Part shown: in pieces, positions 42,567 through 51,628 of the stretch
Layout of the letters: every line of letters starts with the position of its first letter
How positions within the stretch are numbered: position 1 is the first letter of the stretch
The notes under the pieces: generated by a model
Seen by the model: only the letters and a program-made list of their open reading frames with translations
What the model was told of the DNA's origin: nothing
The model's database searches: none
From: JAYPHU01 sp964611435
Lineage (GTDB): Bacteria > Pseudomonadota > Alphaproteobacteria > Rhodospirillales > UBA2165
Assembly (NCBI GenBank): GCA_964611435.1
Contig: CAZSXT010000021.1
Coordinates: 1-64,000 of the forward strand
Direction: 5' to 3'
DNA length: 64,000 nucleotides
Translations under genes and position numbers: made by a program

Positions 42567-45098
42567 ATGGGCGGTGGATTGAAATTAGCCTTCACCTATG
42601 CCCGGCGGGAATTGCGGGGCGGGCTTAAGGGATTTCGTGTGTTCATCGCCTGTCTTGCGTTGGGTGTCGCCACCATCGCTGGGGTGGGCAGCCTCTCCGA
42701 GGCGGTCACCGGCGGGCTGCAGCGGGACGCGAAGCGGCTGTTGGGTGGGGATGTGTCTCTGCGTCTTATCCACCGGCCGGCGACGCAGGAACAGCAAGCC
42801 TATTTAAAATCCACCGGCTCGATGTCGGAGATCGTGGAAATGCGCGCCATGGCGCGGACCGAGACCGGCGGCGTCGGCGGGCGCAGCTTGGTCGAGTTGA
42901 AGGCCGTGGACACGCTGTATCCGCTGATCGGAAAATTTGGGGTGACCGAGGGCGGACAACTCAAAGACATTCTCAAGAAATCTAGCGGCGCCTGGGGGGC
43001 GGTCGCGGGCAAGGGCCTGCTGACCAAGCTCAAACTAAGTGTCGGCGACACGCTTCAAGTGGGGGATGCTCGCTACCGGATCATGGGCACGGTCGCCAGT
43101 GAGCCGGACCGGGTCGCCAGTATACTCAGCTTCGGGCCCCGGCTTCTCGTTTCGTCGGCGTCTCTGCCGGAGACCAAACTGGTGCAGCCCGGCAGTCAGA
43201 TCAGGTACCGCTACCGGGTGGTGCTGCCCGACAGCGGCAGCCTGACCGATTGGGTCGAACAGTTGAAGAACAAGTTCCCGAGCGCCGGCTGGCGAATCCG
43301 TGTGGTCGATGAGGCCGCGCCGGGTCTGCGCCGGTTCATCGAACGGATGACCTTGTTTCTGTCTTTTGTCGGTCTGACCACCTTGCTGGTGGGTGGCGTC
43401 GGCGTCACCAATGCGGTGGAATCGTATCTGGATGGCCGAGTGCGGACCATCGGTATGTTGAAATGCCTGGGCGCGTCTGGCGGCTTTATCTTCCGGACGT
43501 ACTTTATTCAAATTCTGTCTCTGGCCGTCGGCGGGATCATTTTAGGCCTTGTCGTCGGCGCGGTGGCGCCCCTCCTGGCCGCCACGGCGCTCAAAGGATT
43601 ATTGCCCATTCAGATCGAGGCGGCGCTTTATCCTCTGCCGCTGGTCATCGCCACTTTGTTTGGTTTGCTTATCTCGGTGACATTTGCGTTGTGGCCGCTG
43701 GCCCGCGCCCGGGCGGTGACGGCGGCCAGCCTGTTCCGGGACAAGGTCGCGCCAACCGATTTCAAAGCCGGCGGAACCTATTTGGGGCTGGTGCTTCTTG
43801 GCGTCGCGGCCCTGGCGGCCCTGACCATCTGGAGCGCCAACGACAAGTGGTTTGCGAGCTGGTTCGTGGCCGGTGCGATCGTGTCCCTGGTTCTTTTACG
43901 GTTGTCGGCGGTTCTGGTGCGGCGCACCGCCGCCAGAATCAAAAATCTGCGCAGCACGACGGCCCGGCTGGCCATCGCCAATCTGCACCGGCCCGGCGCC
44001 TCGACCACCAGTGTGATGCTGTCCTTGGGCTTGGGCTTGGCGGTTCTGGTCGCTATCACCCTGATCGAGGCGAATCTCAACCGCCAGGTCAAAGAGCGGC
44101 TGCCGGAAATGGCGCCGGCCTTTTTCTTTTTGGATATTCAGCCTGACCAGGTGGCCCAATTCGACAAAACCGTTTCCGGGTTCGACGGCGCCGGTGAATA
44201 CCGCCGGGTGGCGAGCCTGCGGGGGCGGATTGTCAAGATCGCCGGCAAACCGGTAGAGGAGGTGGATGTCGATTCTGATGTCCAGTGGGCAGTCCGTGGC
44301 GACCGGGCGCTCACCTATGCTGTAAAACCGGCTGAGGATTCAAAAATCGTCGCCGGCAAGTGGTGGCCCGCTGATTATGCCGGGCCGCCACAGATTTCCC
44401 TAGACGCCAACCTGGCGCGGGGTTTTGGTATCGGGCTCGGCGACACCCTAACCCTCAACATTCTCGGCCGGGAGATCGAGGCGACGGTGGGCAGTTTGCG
44501 GTCTATCGACTGGCGGTCGCTCCGCTTTGATTTTGCCATCATTTTTGCGCCGGGCACATTGGAAGGCGCACCGCACAGCCATATCGCCGCCATCCAGGCA
44601 CCGGAAGATCTGGAAGAGGGAATTGAAAAAGCGGTGACCGACGGCTTTCGAAATGTCTCCGTCATCCGGGTGCGGGAGGCGCTGCAGTCGGCGGCAAATA
44701 TTCTGGATGGCATCGGCCAGGCGGTGCGCGCCACCTCGGCGGTCACCATCATCGGCGGGGTGCTGGTTCTGGCCGGCGCCGTTGCGGCGGGCCGCCGCCG
44801 GCGGGTTTATGATGCGGTGGTGTTTAAGGTGCTGGGCGCAACCCGGGGCGTGATCCTGAAAGCCTTTCTAATAGAGTACGGATTGCTGGGTATTATCACC
44901 GGCGTGGTGTCGGCCGTGATCGGCAGCCTAACAGCCTGGGCGGTGGTGGTGTTCTTGATGCGTATGGATTGGGCGTTCGCGCCACAAGCGGTTCTCACCA
45001 CGGTTCTGGTGTGTTTGGGCGTCACCCTGATTGTCGGTTTTGCCGGCACCTGGCGGGCGCTGGGCCAAAAGGCGGCCCCCCTTCTCCGAAACGAATAA
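42567..45098 (+). CDS. ybbP: FtsX-family ABC permease (YbbP type)
   Basis: 843 residues, the typical length for YbbP. It has an N-terminal span (about 20-45) followed by a large periplasmic domain (to about 265), two FtsX blocks of membrane spans (about 265-400 and 730-840) and a further pair of spans near 420-460. The region VGLTTLLVGGVGVTNAVESYL is typical of FtsX. With YbbA it probably moves a lipophilic substrate or works mechanically on lipids next to TesA. The substrate is unknown. Confidence 0.9.
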   Translation: MGGGLKLAFTYARRELRGGLKGFRVFIACLALGVATIAGVGSLSEAVTGGLQRDAKRLLGGDVSLRLIHRPATQEQQAYLKSTGSMSEIVEMRAMARTETGGVGGRSLVELKAVDTLYPLIGKFGVTEGGQLKDILKKSSGAWGAVAGKGLLTKLKLSVGDTLQVGDARYRIMGTVASEPDRVASILSFGPRLLVSSASLPETKLVQPGSQIRYRYRVVLPDSGSLTDWVEQLKNKFPSAGWRIRVVDEAAPGLRRFIERMTLFLSFVGLTTLLVGGVGVTNAVESYLDGRVRTIGMLKCLGASGGFIFRTYFIQILSLAVGGIILGLVVGAVAPLLAATALKGLLPIQIEAALYPLPLVIATLFGLLISVTFALWPLARARAVTAASLFRDKVAPTDFKAGGTYLGLVLLGVAALAALTIWSANDKWFASWFVAGAIVSLVLLRLSAVLVRRTAARIKNLRSTTARLAIANLHRPGASTTSVMLSLGLGLAVLVAITLIEANLNRQVKERLPEMAPAFFFLDIQPDQVAQFDKTVSGFDGAGEYRRVASLRGRIVKIAGKPVEEVDVDSDVQWAVRGDRALTYAVKPAEDSKIVAGKWWPADYAGPPQISLDANLARGFGIGLGDTLTLNILGREIEATVGSLRSIDWRSLRFDFAIIFAPGTLEGAPHSHIAAIQAPEDLEEGIEKAVTDGFRNVSVIRVREALQSAANILDGIGQAVRATSAVTIIGGVLVLAGAVAAGRRRRVYDAVVFKVLGATRGVILKAFLIEYGLLGIITGVVSAVIGSLTAWAVVVFLMRMDWAFAPQAVLTTVLVCLGVTLIVGFAGTWRALGQKAAPLLRNE

Positions 45099-45133
45099 GT
45101 GCATGAAGTATACGTGAATCCCCCCGGTTTCAC

Positions 45134-45163
45134 TTGATCCTGGCAACGATTCTGCCATATTAC
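45134..45163 (+). promoter_or_regulatory. Predicted promoter of the BI-1 gene
   Basis: TTGATC (45134-45139) and TATTAC (45158-45163) are 18 bases apart, about 60 bases before the start codon. It is predicted by resemblance to sigma-70 elements only. Confidence 0.35.
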
Positions 45164-45224
45164 GCATAAGAACCGTTCTAAATTAACGGACGGAATACTC
45201 GGTTTCATCGCGTCACACGGAGTT

Positions 45225-45971
45225 ATGAAAAAAATGTCTGACGATCTGAGATATATGACGGATGCACAGGCCCAGGCCGCCGACATGGATGTCGGCCTGC
45301 GGCAATATATGCTGCGCGTCTATAACTATATGGCCTCCGGTCTGGTTCTGACCGGCATCGTCGCCTATGGCAGCACCAAGGTGCCGGCGATCATGAATGC
45401 GCTCTACACGCAAGTGCCGGGCGGCTTTGTCCAGCCCACGGGCCTGGCCTATCTGGTGATGTTCTCGCCCTTGGCCTTCGTGCTGGTGCTGAGCTTCGGC
45501 ATCAACCGGATGAAATCGTCCACGGCGCAAGCGCTGTTCTGGGCCTTCTCCGTGATCATGGGGCTATCCCTGACCAACATCTTCCTGATCTATACGGGAA
45601 CGTCTATCGCCAGGGTGTTCTTCATCGCCGCCGCCACCTTCGGCGCGATGAGCCTCTACGGCTATACCACCCAGCGCGACCTGTCGAAGTTCGGCAGTTT
45701 CCTGTTTATGGGCCTGATTGGCATCATCATTGCCAGTTTGGTCAACTTTTTCATGCAGTCGGAGGCGATGCAGTTTGTCATCTCCGTGATCGGCGTGCTG
45801 GTGTTTGTTGGCCTGACGGCGCACGACACGCAGGCAATCAAGCATTCCTATTATGAAGGCGACAATGCGGAAACCGCGTCCAAGAAAGCCATCATGGGCG
45901 CGCTCAATCTGTATCTCGACTTCCTCAACCTGTTCCTGATGCTGCTTCATCTGTTCGGCAATCGGGAATAA
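45225..45971 (+). CDS. Bax inhibitor-1 (YccA/TMBIM) family membrane protein
   Basis: 248 residues with seven membrane spans from about residue 30. The N-terminal part has LRQYMLRVYNYMASGLVLTG, and the C-terminal part has the family aspartates in GLTAHDTQAIKHSYY and LYLDFLNLFLMLL, which form the pH-sensitive pair of the calcium-leak channel in homologues. It may modulate ion leak or the FtsH protease as YccA does. A strong terminator follows. Confidence 0.92.
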   Translation: MKKMSDDLRYMTDAQAQAADMDVGLRQYMLRVYNYMASGLVLTGIVAYGSTKVPAIMNALYTQVPGGFVQPTGLAYLVMFSPLAFVLVLSFGINRMKSSTAQALFWAFSVIMGLSLTNIFLIYTGTSIARVFFIAAATFGAMSLYGYTTQRDLSKFGSFLFMGLIGIIIASLVNFFMQSEAMQFVISVIGVLVFVGLTAHDTQAIKHSYYEGDNAETASKKAIMGALNLYLDFLNLFLMLLHLFGNRE

Positions 45972-45990
45972 GCAAGTTCCTTGAAACTGA

Positions 45991-46022
45991 AAAACCCGGA
46001 GCATTGCCTCCGGGTTTTTTTG
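45991..46022 (+). terminator. Intrinsic terminator of the BI-1 gene
   Basis: An 11-bp stem AAAACCCGGAG / CTCCGGGTTTT with a 6-base loop and an extended T run, 20 bases after the stop. Confidence 0.9.
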
Positions 46023-46139
46023 TAGCTGATAACCGCCGCGGCCAGAGATATCCGGAATTTCCGTAACAGTTTTTCATAAAGGTATCGTGCTAAAGGGGTG
46101 ATTCCTCTATAACCCTGACAGGACCTCTGGGGAAGTTGC

Positions 46140-47531
46140 ATGGCAGACACGACCAGCCCGCCGCCGAAGCTGCGCCGCCCGGCCGTTGATATCAAACGGC
46201 TGGAGAACGGAACGCTGATCATGCGCAGCCCCTATGAATTGCCGGAACCGCCGTCGGCCAATGTCGGGGCATGGCTCCGGCGCTGGGCGGCGGAAGACCC
46301 GGAACGGCTGTTTATCTCTAAATATGCCGGCGATGGGCAGTGGTTCTCGTTGAGCTACGGTGACGCCTACAAACACCTGCAGCCAATTGCGCAGAACCTC
46401 CTCAAACGGAAATTGTCGGCCGAACGGCCGCTGATGATCCTGTCCAAGAACGGGATTGAGAACGCGCTTTTGCAGTTGGCGGCCATGGATGTAGGTATCC
46501 CCGCCATTCACCTGAGCCCGTCCATGTCGCTGGACCCGGCGCGCAAAGATGACCTGGCGCGGGTGTTGGGGCAGACCAGTCCCGGCTTGGTGTTCGCGGC
46601 GGATGGGGAGCCGTTCGCCGACGCCTTGGGGATGGCGCATGCCGCCGGCGCGGAGATTGTGGTCGACGCCGAACCGCCGTCAAATGTGCCGGCGACGCCG
46701 TTTCACAAGCTGATCAAATCGTGGCGCACTGGTGCGGCCAAGAAGGCCTATGACAAGCTGACGCCGGAAACCATCGCCAAAATAAGTTATATGGGGGATG
46801 GCGCGGCGCTCACCGGTGTCGTTGCCTCGCAACAAACGCTCTGCGCCAACCAGGACGCCCTGGCGGCGCTGATCCCGTTTCTGACCCAACGCCCGCCCAT
46901 CGTGGTGGACGACGCGCCCTGGTACCTGTCGGGGACCGGCGGGCTGGTGTTTTTCATGGTTCTGCGCAACGGCGGCACCCTCTATATCGACCGCTTCGGC
47001 GAGGAAAACCGGGTCGAGGATTTTACCTCACCCTCACCCACCGTCCATGTGACTGATTTGCCCGCGCTCAGCTCACTGATCCCCCGTCTTGAAGAAGACA
47101 AATTACTGCGCAGCGGGTTTTTCCGGCAAGTAGAGTTGATCTGGGTGGTCGGCGCGACACCGGACGCGAACCTCCGCGCCCGGCTCCGGCGCATGACCCA
47201 AATGGAGAAACGGGCAGAAATCCCGGTGATCACCAGCTTCAGTTCCGGCAAAACCATGACCGTCAATTCGCTGATGTACTTCGACACAGAAGCGGACGAG
47301 AACATCGGCCTTCCCTTGCCGGGCAGTTATCTGAAAATGGCCGCCCGCGGCGACCTGTTTGAGCTGCGGGTGAAGACCCACGGTCCGGGGCCCCGACAGT
47401 GGCAAAAATACCAGGCGCAGCCCCTGACCACGGACGATGAGGGATATTTCACCACCGGCGATATCGTTACGCTTGTGGATGAAATGCTGCCCTTCAAGGG
47501 CGTCGTCCGGGTCGGCCGGTTCGACAGTTAG
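46140..47531 (+). CDS. Degenerate AMP-dependent synthetase-like protein (feruloyl-CoA synthetase-like)
   Basis: 463 residues resembling the N-terminal domain of feruloyl-CoA/acyl-CoA synthetases: RLFISKYAGDGQWFSLSYGDA, AERPLMILSKNGIENALL, MDVGIPAIHLSPSMSL. The nucleotide-binding signature, normally TSGSTGxPK, is replaced by SYMGDGAALTGVVASQ with no lysine. The C-terminal swivel domain and its catalytic lysine are not evident; the protein ends at GYFTTGDIVTLVDE and VGRFDS. It is therefore unlikely to make acyl-adenylates and may be a pseudoenzyme or binding protein. The frame is open and its codon use looks like its neighbours. Confidence 0.7.
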   Translation: MADTTSPPPKLRRPAVDIKRLENGTLIMRSPYELPEPPSANVGAWLRRWAAEDPERLFISKYAGDGQWFSLSYGDAYKHLQPIAQNLLKRKLSAERPLMILSKNGIENALLQLAAMDVGIPAIHLSPSMSLDPARKDDLARVLGQTSPGLVFAADGEPFADALGMAHAAGAEIVVDAEPPSNVPATPFHKLIKSWRTGAAKKAYDKLTPETIAKISYMGDGAALTGVVASQQTLCANQDALAALIPFLTQRPPIVVDDAPWYLSGTGGLVFFMVLRNGGTLYIDRFGEENRVEDFTSPSPTVHVTDLPALSSLIPRLEEDKLLRSGFFRQVELIWVVGATPDANLRARLRRMTQMEKRAEIPVITSFSSGKTMTVNSLMYFDTEADENIGLPLPGSYLKMAARGDLFELRVKTHGPGPRQWQKYQAQPLTTDDEGYFTTGDIVTLVDEMLPFKGVVRVGRFDS

Positions 47532-47578
47532 GCGCTTCCGGCGAATTTTGGAACAATTTTTGTCGAAGCGGCTCTACA

Positions 47579-48223
47579 TTACCCGTTCAAAATTTCCATG
47601 GCCGCGTTGAGTTGGCTCATCCGCTGATGGTTGCCGTAGTTGCTGTCAGGGTGATGGATCGTGGCCAGCATGCGGAACCGGTTGCGGACGGCGGATCGGT
47701 CCGGCCGGGCGCCCGGCGCAAAGCCCAAAACATGCAGCGCGTCGCTGCGGGACTGCACCCCGTCCTTCAACGGATCAAACGCCAATACCGAAACGATTGC
47801 TTTAAGGCGTTCTAATTCCTCGGTAATTTCGGGCGCTCCCGCAGCGTCATCCGCGGCGGCATCGGCCGGGTCGATCAAATCAAGGCGCAGGTCTTCCCGG
47901 TCAAGGCTGAGAGCTAAATTCAAGGCGCGGCGCACCATCGAGGTATCGTAACCGGATGCCAGGCGAACCTGGAGCCTTGGCTTGCGTCGCCAGGGCCGGC
48001 CTTCGGACGGACCCGATTTCAATACGGTTTCTTCACGATCTCCCGGCGGGGGACCGCCAGGGTCGGGCACGGATCTGATTTTATCCTCCGGGACAGTCAG
48101 CAAAATCGATCTGGCGAGGTCGCCGACGTTCACCCGCCGCCGTTCGGCGAGCTGATTGATGGCATCCCGAAACTGACTGGAGCAGGGCACCGTGTAAGAA
48201 TCTTTTCGTGTTTTGGTTGTCAT
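47579..48223 (-). CDS. Ribbon-helix-helix-like plus J-domain protein
   Basis: 214 residues from MTTKTRKDSYTVPCSSQF with GAGATCAGG as ribosome site. The N-terminal 45 residues resemble a ribbon-helix-helix DNA-binding unit (FRDAINQLAERRRVNVGDLARSILL). The last 55 residues are a J-domain-like module: ALHVLGFAPGARPD, then RFRMLATIHHPDSN with the HPD tripeptide, then LNAAMEIL. The middle is Pro- and Asp-rich. No DnaK or GrpE gene is nearby. A DNA-binding J-protein is unusual; the function is unknown. Confidence 0.65.
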   Translation of the reverse strand: MTTKTRKDSYTVPCSSQFRDAINQLAERRRVNVGDLARSILLTVPEDKIRSVPDPGGPPPGDREETVLKSGPSEGRPWRRKPRLQVRLASGYDTSMVRRALNLALSLDREDLRLDLIDPADAAADDAAGAPEITEELERLKAIVSVLAFDPLKDGVQSRSDALHVLGFAPGARPDRSAVRNRFRMLATIHHPDSNYGNHQRMSQLNAAMEILNG

Positions 48224-49199
48224 CCTGATCTCGCCCGAATTTTTGTCGCCTAGACCCGATCGGGGCGTCCCAACCGGGCGCGGATTACAGGAACAGCGCT
48301 TAATTTGCACCCCAGGCACGGCGTAAGCGATTCGGCATTCATCGTCAACTACATTTGTTGGCGCATTTTTGGGAGGACGTCCCAAAGTGCGGTTGACCGG
48401 CGGGCGTCTGACCCGTTGGCTTGAGAAATGTCCCATAATTCATTGAATTCATTAAATTATTTGAAAACCCATTCGCCTCGGTGAGACATTGAACTCGTTG
48501 ATCGCTGTCGAAAGAAGCCTGTCGATGAAAATCGGCGTGCCGTGTCTTTTGGGGCCGAAACCTGGCCGATTCGTTTCAACAACGGTTTAAAATCAGGTGA
48601 TTTTATCTACATACGCAGATGAAAATCAATAAAATAAATATCTTAGCAATTAAAATTAATAGTTAATAAAATATTAATTACATAATATATTGATATTAAA
48701 AGAATTAATACGATTTAATTTAAGCGAGTTGAAAACTGCACCTGCAGCTTCAATCAAGCAGGTTCTATCGCCAACCCGTCCCAGTGTGAAAAGTTGATCA
48801 CTTAAATTAAGGGGGGCGGAGAATGAATTGCTCGAAATAAGAGAAGCATTCCTGTTTTGGAAACGGCGATGATCGTTGAGCGAAAGGGTTTGATCCAGGA
48901 ATCATCCGGTCGGGATCAATTTCGGTTCGATCACGGAATGCTTCGTGATCTGGGCGCTGGGCAATTCACCGGATACGGTTTCAACATCCAAAAAAACACG
49001 TTTGATTCGGCTGGGACAAGAGGGTTTGCCCGCTCTCCATGAGAACACCCTTGAACCCGAAAACATTGGGCGCCACTTCCGTGGATTTTCAGAGCGGCGC
49101 GCGGCGCGTGCGTGCTCCCCGTTGTTCCAGGGGCGGAATAACAGTAATCCCCTGAAAAAAACACCTTATCGCATTTGGATGTAACGGTGAGGACAGGTC
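48224..49199. other. 976-bp gene-free region with a strongly AT-rich tract
   Basis: No supported gene. It holds a palindrome at 48368-48386 (TTTGGGA-N5-TCCCAAA), a tract at about 48618-48735 composed almost only of A and T in otherwise GC-rich DNA, and a ribosome-site-like GGGGGGCGGAG before an ATG near 48823 whose frame stops after five codons. No DnaA boxes (TTATCCACA type) are seen. Small ORFs here look random. Confidence 0.6.
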
Positions 49200-49940
49200 T
49201 CAGCTTTGTGCGCCGGGACGATATGCCGCGCCCCGGATCGGGCCCTGGCGGTCATCCTGGACCAAAACCGCGCAGCCTTCCCCCGGTTTGAGCATCACGC
49301 CGCCCGTGGTCAAAGCATTCACGTCGCCGGTCCAGCCGGCCACCCGTTTGATATCGGTGACAATATGATGGTTGGTCAGGGTCTTGCCCTTGTTCTCGCC
49401 GGCGCGTACTCGGGTGGTGACGGCCTTGGTGAACCGGACCAACCATATTGCCATGGGTTTTTCCGTTTTGCCCGATAGGGTAATGGACAGCTTGCCATCG
49501 GCTTGGTTCGCCACCGCAACGTTCACCGTGCGATGGTTTGCCCTGTTGGCTTTCATCATGGCGCGAGTCACCTTGCGTTCATTGGAGCCGACCGTGAAGT
49601 CCTGTCCGTCGATGACCATTTGCGGCGTATAAGACTGACCCTGGGGAAGATTGCCGGCGTAGACTCTTTGGCGTGCGGTAAAGGCCGGGCTCGAATGGAC
49701 GTCTTTCCATTTACCGGCCGCGCCGTAGACCAGGTCGTCCCAATAATCCACATGGTATTCCAAGGCCAGAACATCGGGCCGTTTCGCCAGTTCACCCAAA
49801 TATTCTTCCGCCGGCGGGCAGGAATAACAGCTTTGGGAGGTAAACAGCTCCACCACGGTCGGACCGGTGGCGGTTTGTGCGTGGGCCGTAGCGGACAAGG
49901 TGGCGCCGAGCAGAAGTCCGGCAGTGATGAGCTTTTTCAT
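49200..49940 (-). CDS. DUF1223 secreted thioredoxin-like protein
   Basis: 246 residues with a signal peptide ending AHA. Motifs: VVELFTSQSCYSCPPAEEYL with a C-x-x-C pair at about residues 38-41, ALEYHVDYWDDL, FTARQRVYAG and YTPQMVIDG, all typical of the DUF1223 family. The family has a thioredoxin-like fold but no established role; periplasmic thiol chemistry is a reasonable guess. Confidence 0.88.
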   Translation of the reverse strand: MKKLITAGLLLGATLSATAHAQTATGPTVVELFTSQSCYSCPPAEEYLGELAKRPDVLALEYHVDYWDDLVYGAAGKWKDVHSSPAFTARQRVYAGNLPQGQSYTPQMVIDGQDFTVGSNERKVTRAMMKANRANHRTVNVAVANQADGKLSITLSGKTEKPMAIWLVRFTKAVTTRVRAGENKGKTLTNHHIVTDIKRVAGWTGDVNALTTGGVMLKPGEGCAVLVQDDRQGPIRGAAYRPGAQS

Positions 49941-50064
49941 GGCGACATAGTACCTCCTCTTAAAAACTCAGAGCGAGTCACGTTGCGGTGATGCCGTCGG
50001 CCGACGCCGGCGGTTTTCACGTCTCTACGCCATAAATGATCGGAAACGGGATTTATTCCCGGTC

Positions 50065-50433
50065 TCAGCCCTCGCCGCCTTCGTCGATCCAGCCTTCCCA
50101 CTCCCGGCGCGGCGAGGTATAGCCTGTTTTCACGCGCCCAGCGCGGCGCATGGCGGCCATGGCTTCTTTATTGGAAATCAAAACCCGGGTTTTGTGAAAG
50201 GCGACAGCATCGCCATTGGACAGCGCCATAAGGATTGCCAACGCGGTTTCATTGTTACGAGCCTCGTACGTGAACACCACATCGGTATCGCCGAACACCC
50301 AATAGAAATCCCGCAACTTGCCGCCGTGGGCCTCTATTACCTTGGCCACCGCGTCGGGCCGGTCCGACGGCCGCGTGGTCATCAGTCCCAGTGTTTCCTC
50401 AGTATATTTGGCTTCCGTCATAAACAACGGCAT
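50065..50433 (-). CDS. GYD-domain protein
   Basis: 122 residues. The ferredoxin-like alpha-beta domain fits the family: MPLFMTEAKYTEETLGLM, VIEAHGGKLRDFYWVFGDTDVVF and ETALAILMALSNGDAVAFHKTRVL. GYD is named for a Gly-Tyr-Asp motif, which here reads FGDTD. The function is unknown. A C-terminal tail of about 25 residues is Arg/Glu/Gly-rich. It stands alone, with 130 bases to the DUF1223 gene. Confidence 0.78.
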   Translation of the reverse strand: MPLFMTEAKYTEETLGLMTTRPSDRPDAVAKVIEAHGGKLRDFYWVFGDTDVVFTYEARNNETALAILMALSNGDAVAFHKTRVLISNKEAMAAMRRAGRVKTGYTSPRREWEGWIDEGGEG

Positions 50434-50667
50434 GTCGCGCTCCCTAGTTTCACCTAATTTTTCTGTAAAACATTATACCCGCTTTTCGCGGTCTGGCGAG
50501 CCATGCGGTGCACTTTATCGTTAGACGCCCCGCCCTTTCCCATATTTTGTGGTTCTAAACCATATTTGCCTAGATTTGGGGGGTGGTGGGGCCTATAGTG
50601 ACCTTGGGAGAGAAAAACGCGACCTGGGCGCACAAGGGGGTAACCCCGCCAGAGGATAAAAGCATAA
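50434..50667. other. Divergent intergenic region, nothing specific seen
   Basis: 234 bases between the GYD gene and the lipoprotein gene. It must contain both promoters. Near 50545-50580 two ATATTT/CCATA stretches give AT-rich patches, but I see no clear boxes, hairpin or repeat. Confidence 0.4.
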
Positions 50668-51534
50668 ATGCGCCCTCTCCGATTGCGGCTGTTCGCGGGA
50701 TTGATCGTAATTTTCGGCCTATCGGCCTGCTCCACCGGTCCCAACGGGGAAACCGGCGGGCCGAGTTTGTCGTGGCTTACGGACGGGGATGCGTCCCTCC
50801 GAAACGCCAAGACAGTGGCCAAGACGGCAGCCAACAAGGAACCTGATCCCGGCGGCGTCGGCAGTGTGCCGATCATCGGCCCGATTCTGGCGGCGCTGTT
50901 CCGCCCGGATGCCAGCCTGCCCGAAGACGAAGAAATTCCGGTAGAGGAGAAAACCGGGGTAGGCCCGGTCGTCGAGGTCGCCGATCCTGATGATGAAGAC
51001 CGGACACCCCCCAAGGTCAATGTCCATTTCGCGCCCAATGACCGGCTCCGGGTGCACGGTGAGATTATGAAGATCCGGGGACATGTGATCGACGATAGCG
51101 AGATTGTGCGGGTCACCGTGAATGGCCGCCCGGCGCGCCTCAACAACCGTTCATTTTCTGTGACAATGGACTCGCCTTACGGCTACCAACAGGTGGAGAT
51201 CGCCGCCGTGGACAGTCAGGGCAACGTTACCCGAAAGTGGATTGATGTGGAACGTCAGGACGACCGAGTCGCGGAAGGCCGCGTGCCGATCGACCGGAAC
51301 TCTATCGATGTGGGGCGGTTTGAGCGCCAGAAATTTGTCCGCCGCCCAGATTCTGATGACCCCCGTACGAAAATGCGGACACCTGGCGTCTATATGGTGT
51401 TGCTGCCCGGCACGCCGGGGATGCACATCGTCCCCATGCCGACCCTCAAGGACTGCCGGCAGGCCGTGGAGTTTTCGTTGCGCGCCGCCTGCACGGTGAA
51501 AACCGCGTCCAACCGGCGCTCGGTTCTGCGCTAA
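50668..51534 (+). CDS. Unrecognised lipoprotein with an Ig-like domain
   Basis: 288 residues. The N-terminal MRPLRLRLFAGLIVIFGLSACSTG is a lipoprotein signal with lipobox LSAC (Cys21). An acidic linker follows (about 85-110). Residues 112-200 resemble a bacterial Ig/Big-like beta-sandwich: IRGHVIDDSEIVRVTVNG, FSVTMDSPYGYQQVEIAAVDSQGN. The C-terminal 60 residues have MVLLPGTPGMHIVPMP and two cysteines. The protein is probably anchored in the outer membrane facing the periplasm. The role is unknown. Confidence 0.65.
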   Translation: MRPLRLRLFAGLIVIFGLSACSTGPNGETGGPSLSWLTDGDASLRNAKTVAKTAANKEPDPGGVGSVPIIGPILAALFRPDASLPEDEEIPVEEKTGVGPVVEVADPDDEDRTPPKVNVHFAPNDRLRVHGEIMKIRGHVIDDSEIVRVTVNGRPARLNNRSFSVTMDSPYGYQQVEIAAVDSQGNVTRKWIDVERQDDRVAEGRVPIDRNSIDVGRFERQKFVRRPDSDDPRTKMRTPGVYMVLLPGTPGMHIVPMPTLKDCRQAVEFSLRAACTVKTASNRRSVLR

Positions 51535-51628
51535 CAGCACCCGCCTCATTCTTGATAAAACGCTGCGTGACGAAGTCCTGCGGCGTTGATAAAAAAACGC
51601 CATCATCCGCACATGAGAGGGCGCACAC

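Noticed and set aside
48618..48735. AT-rich tract as a replication origin
   Set aside because: I see no DnaA boxes and no origin-linked genes (dnaA, dnaN, parAB, hemE) near it.
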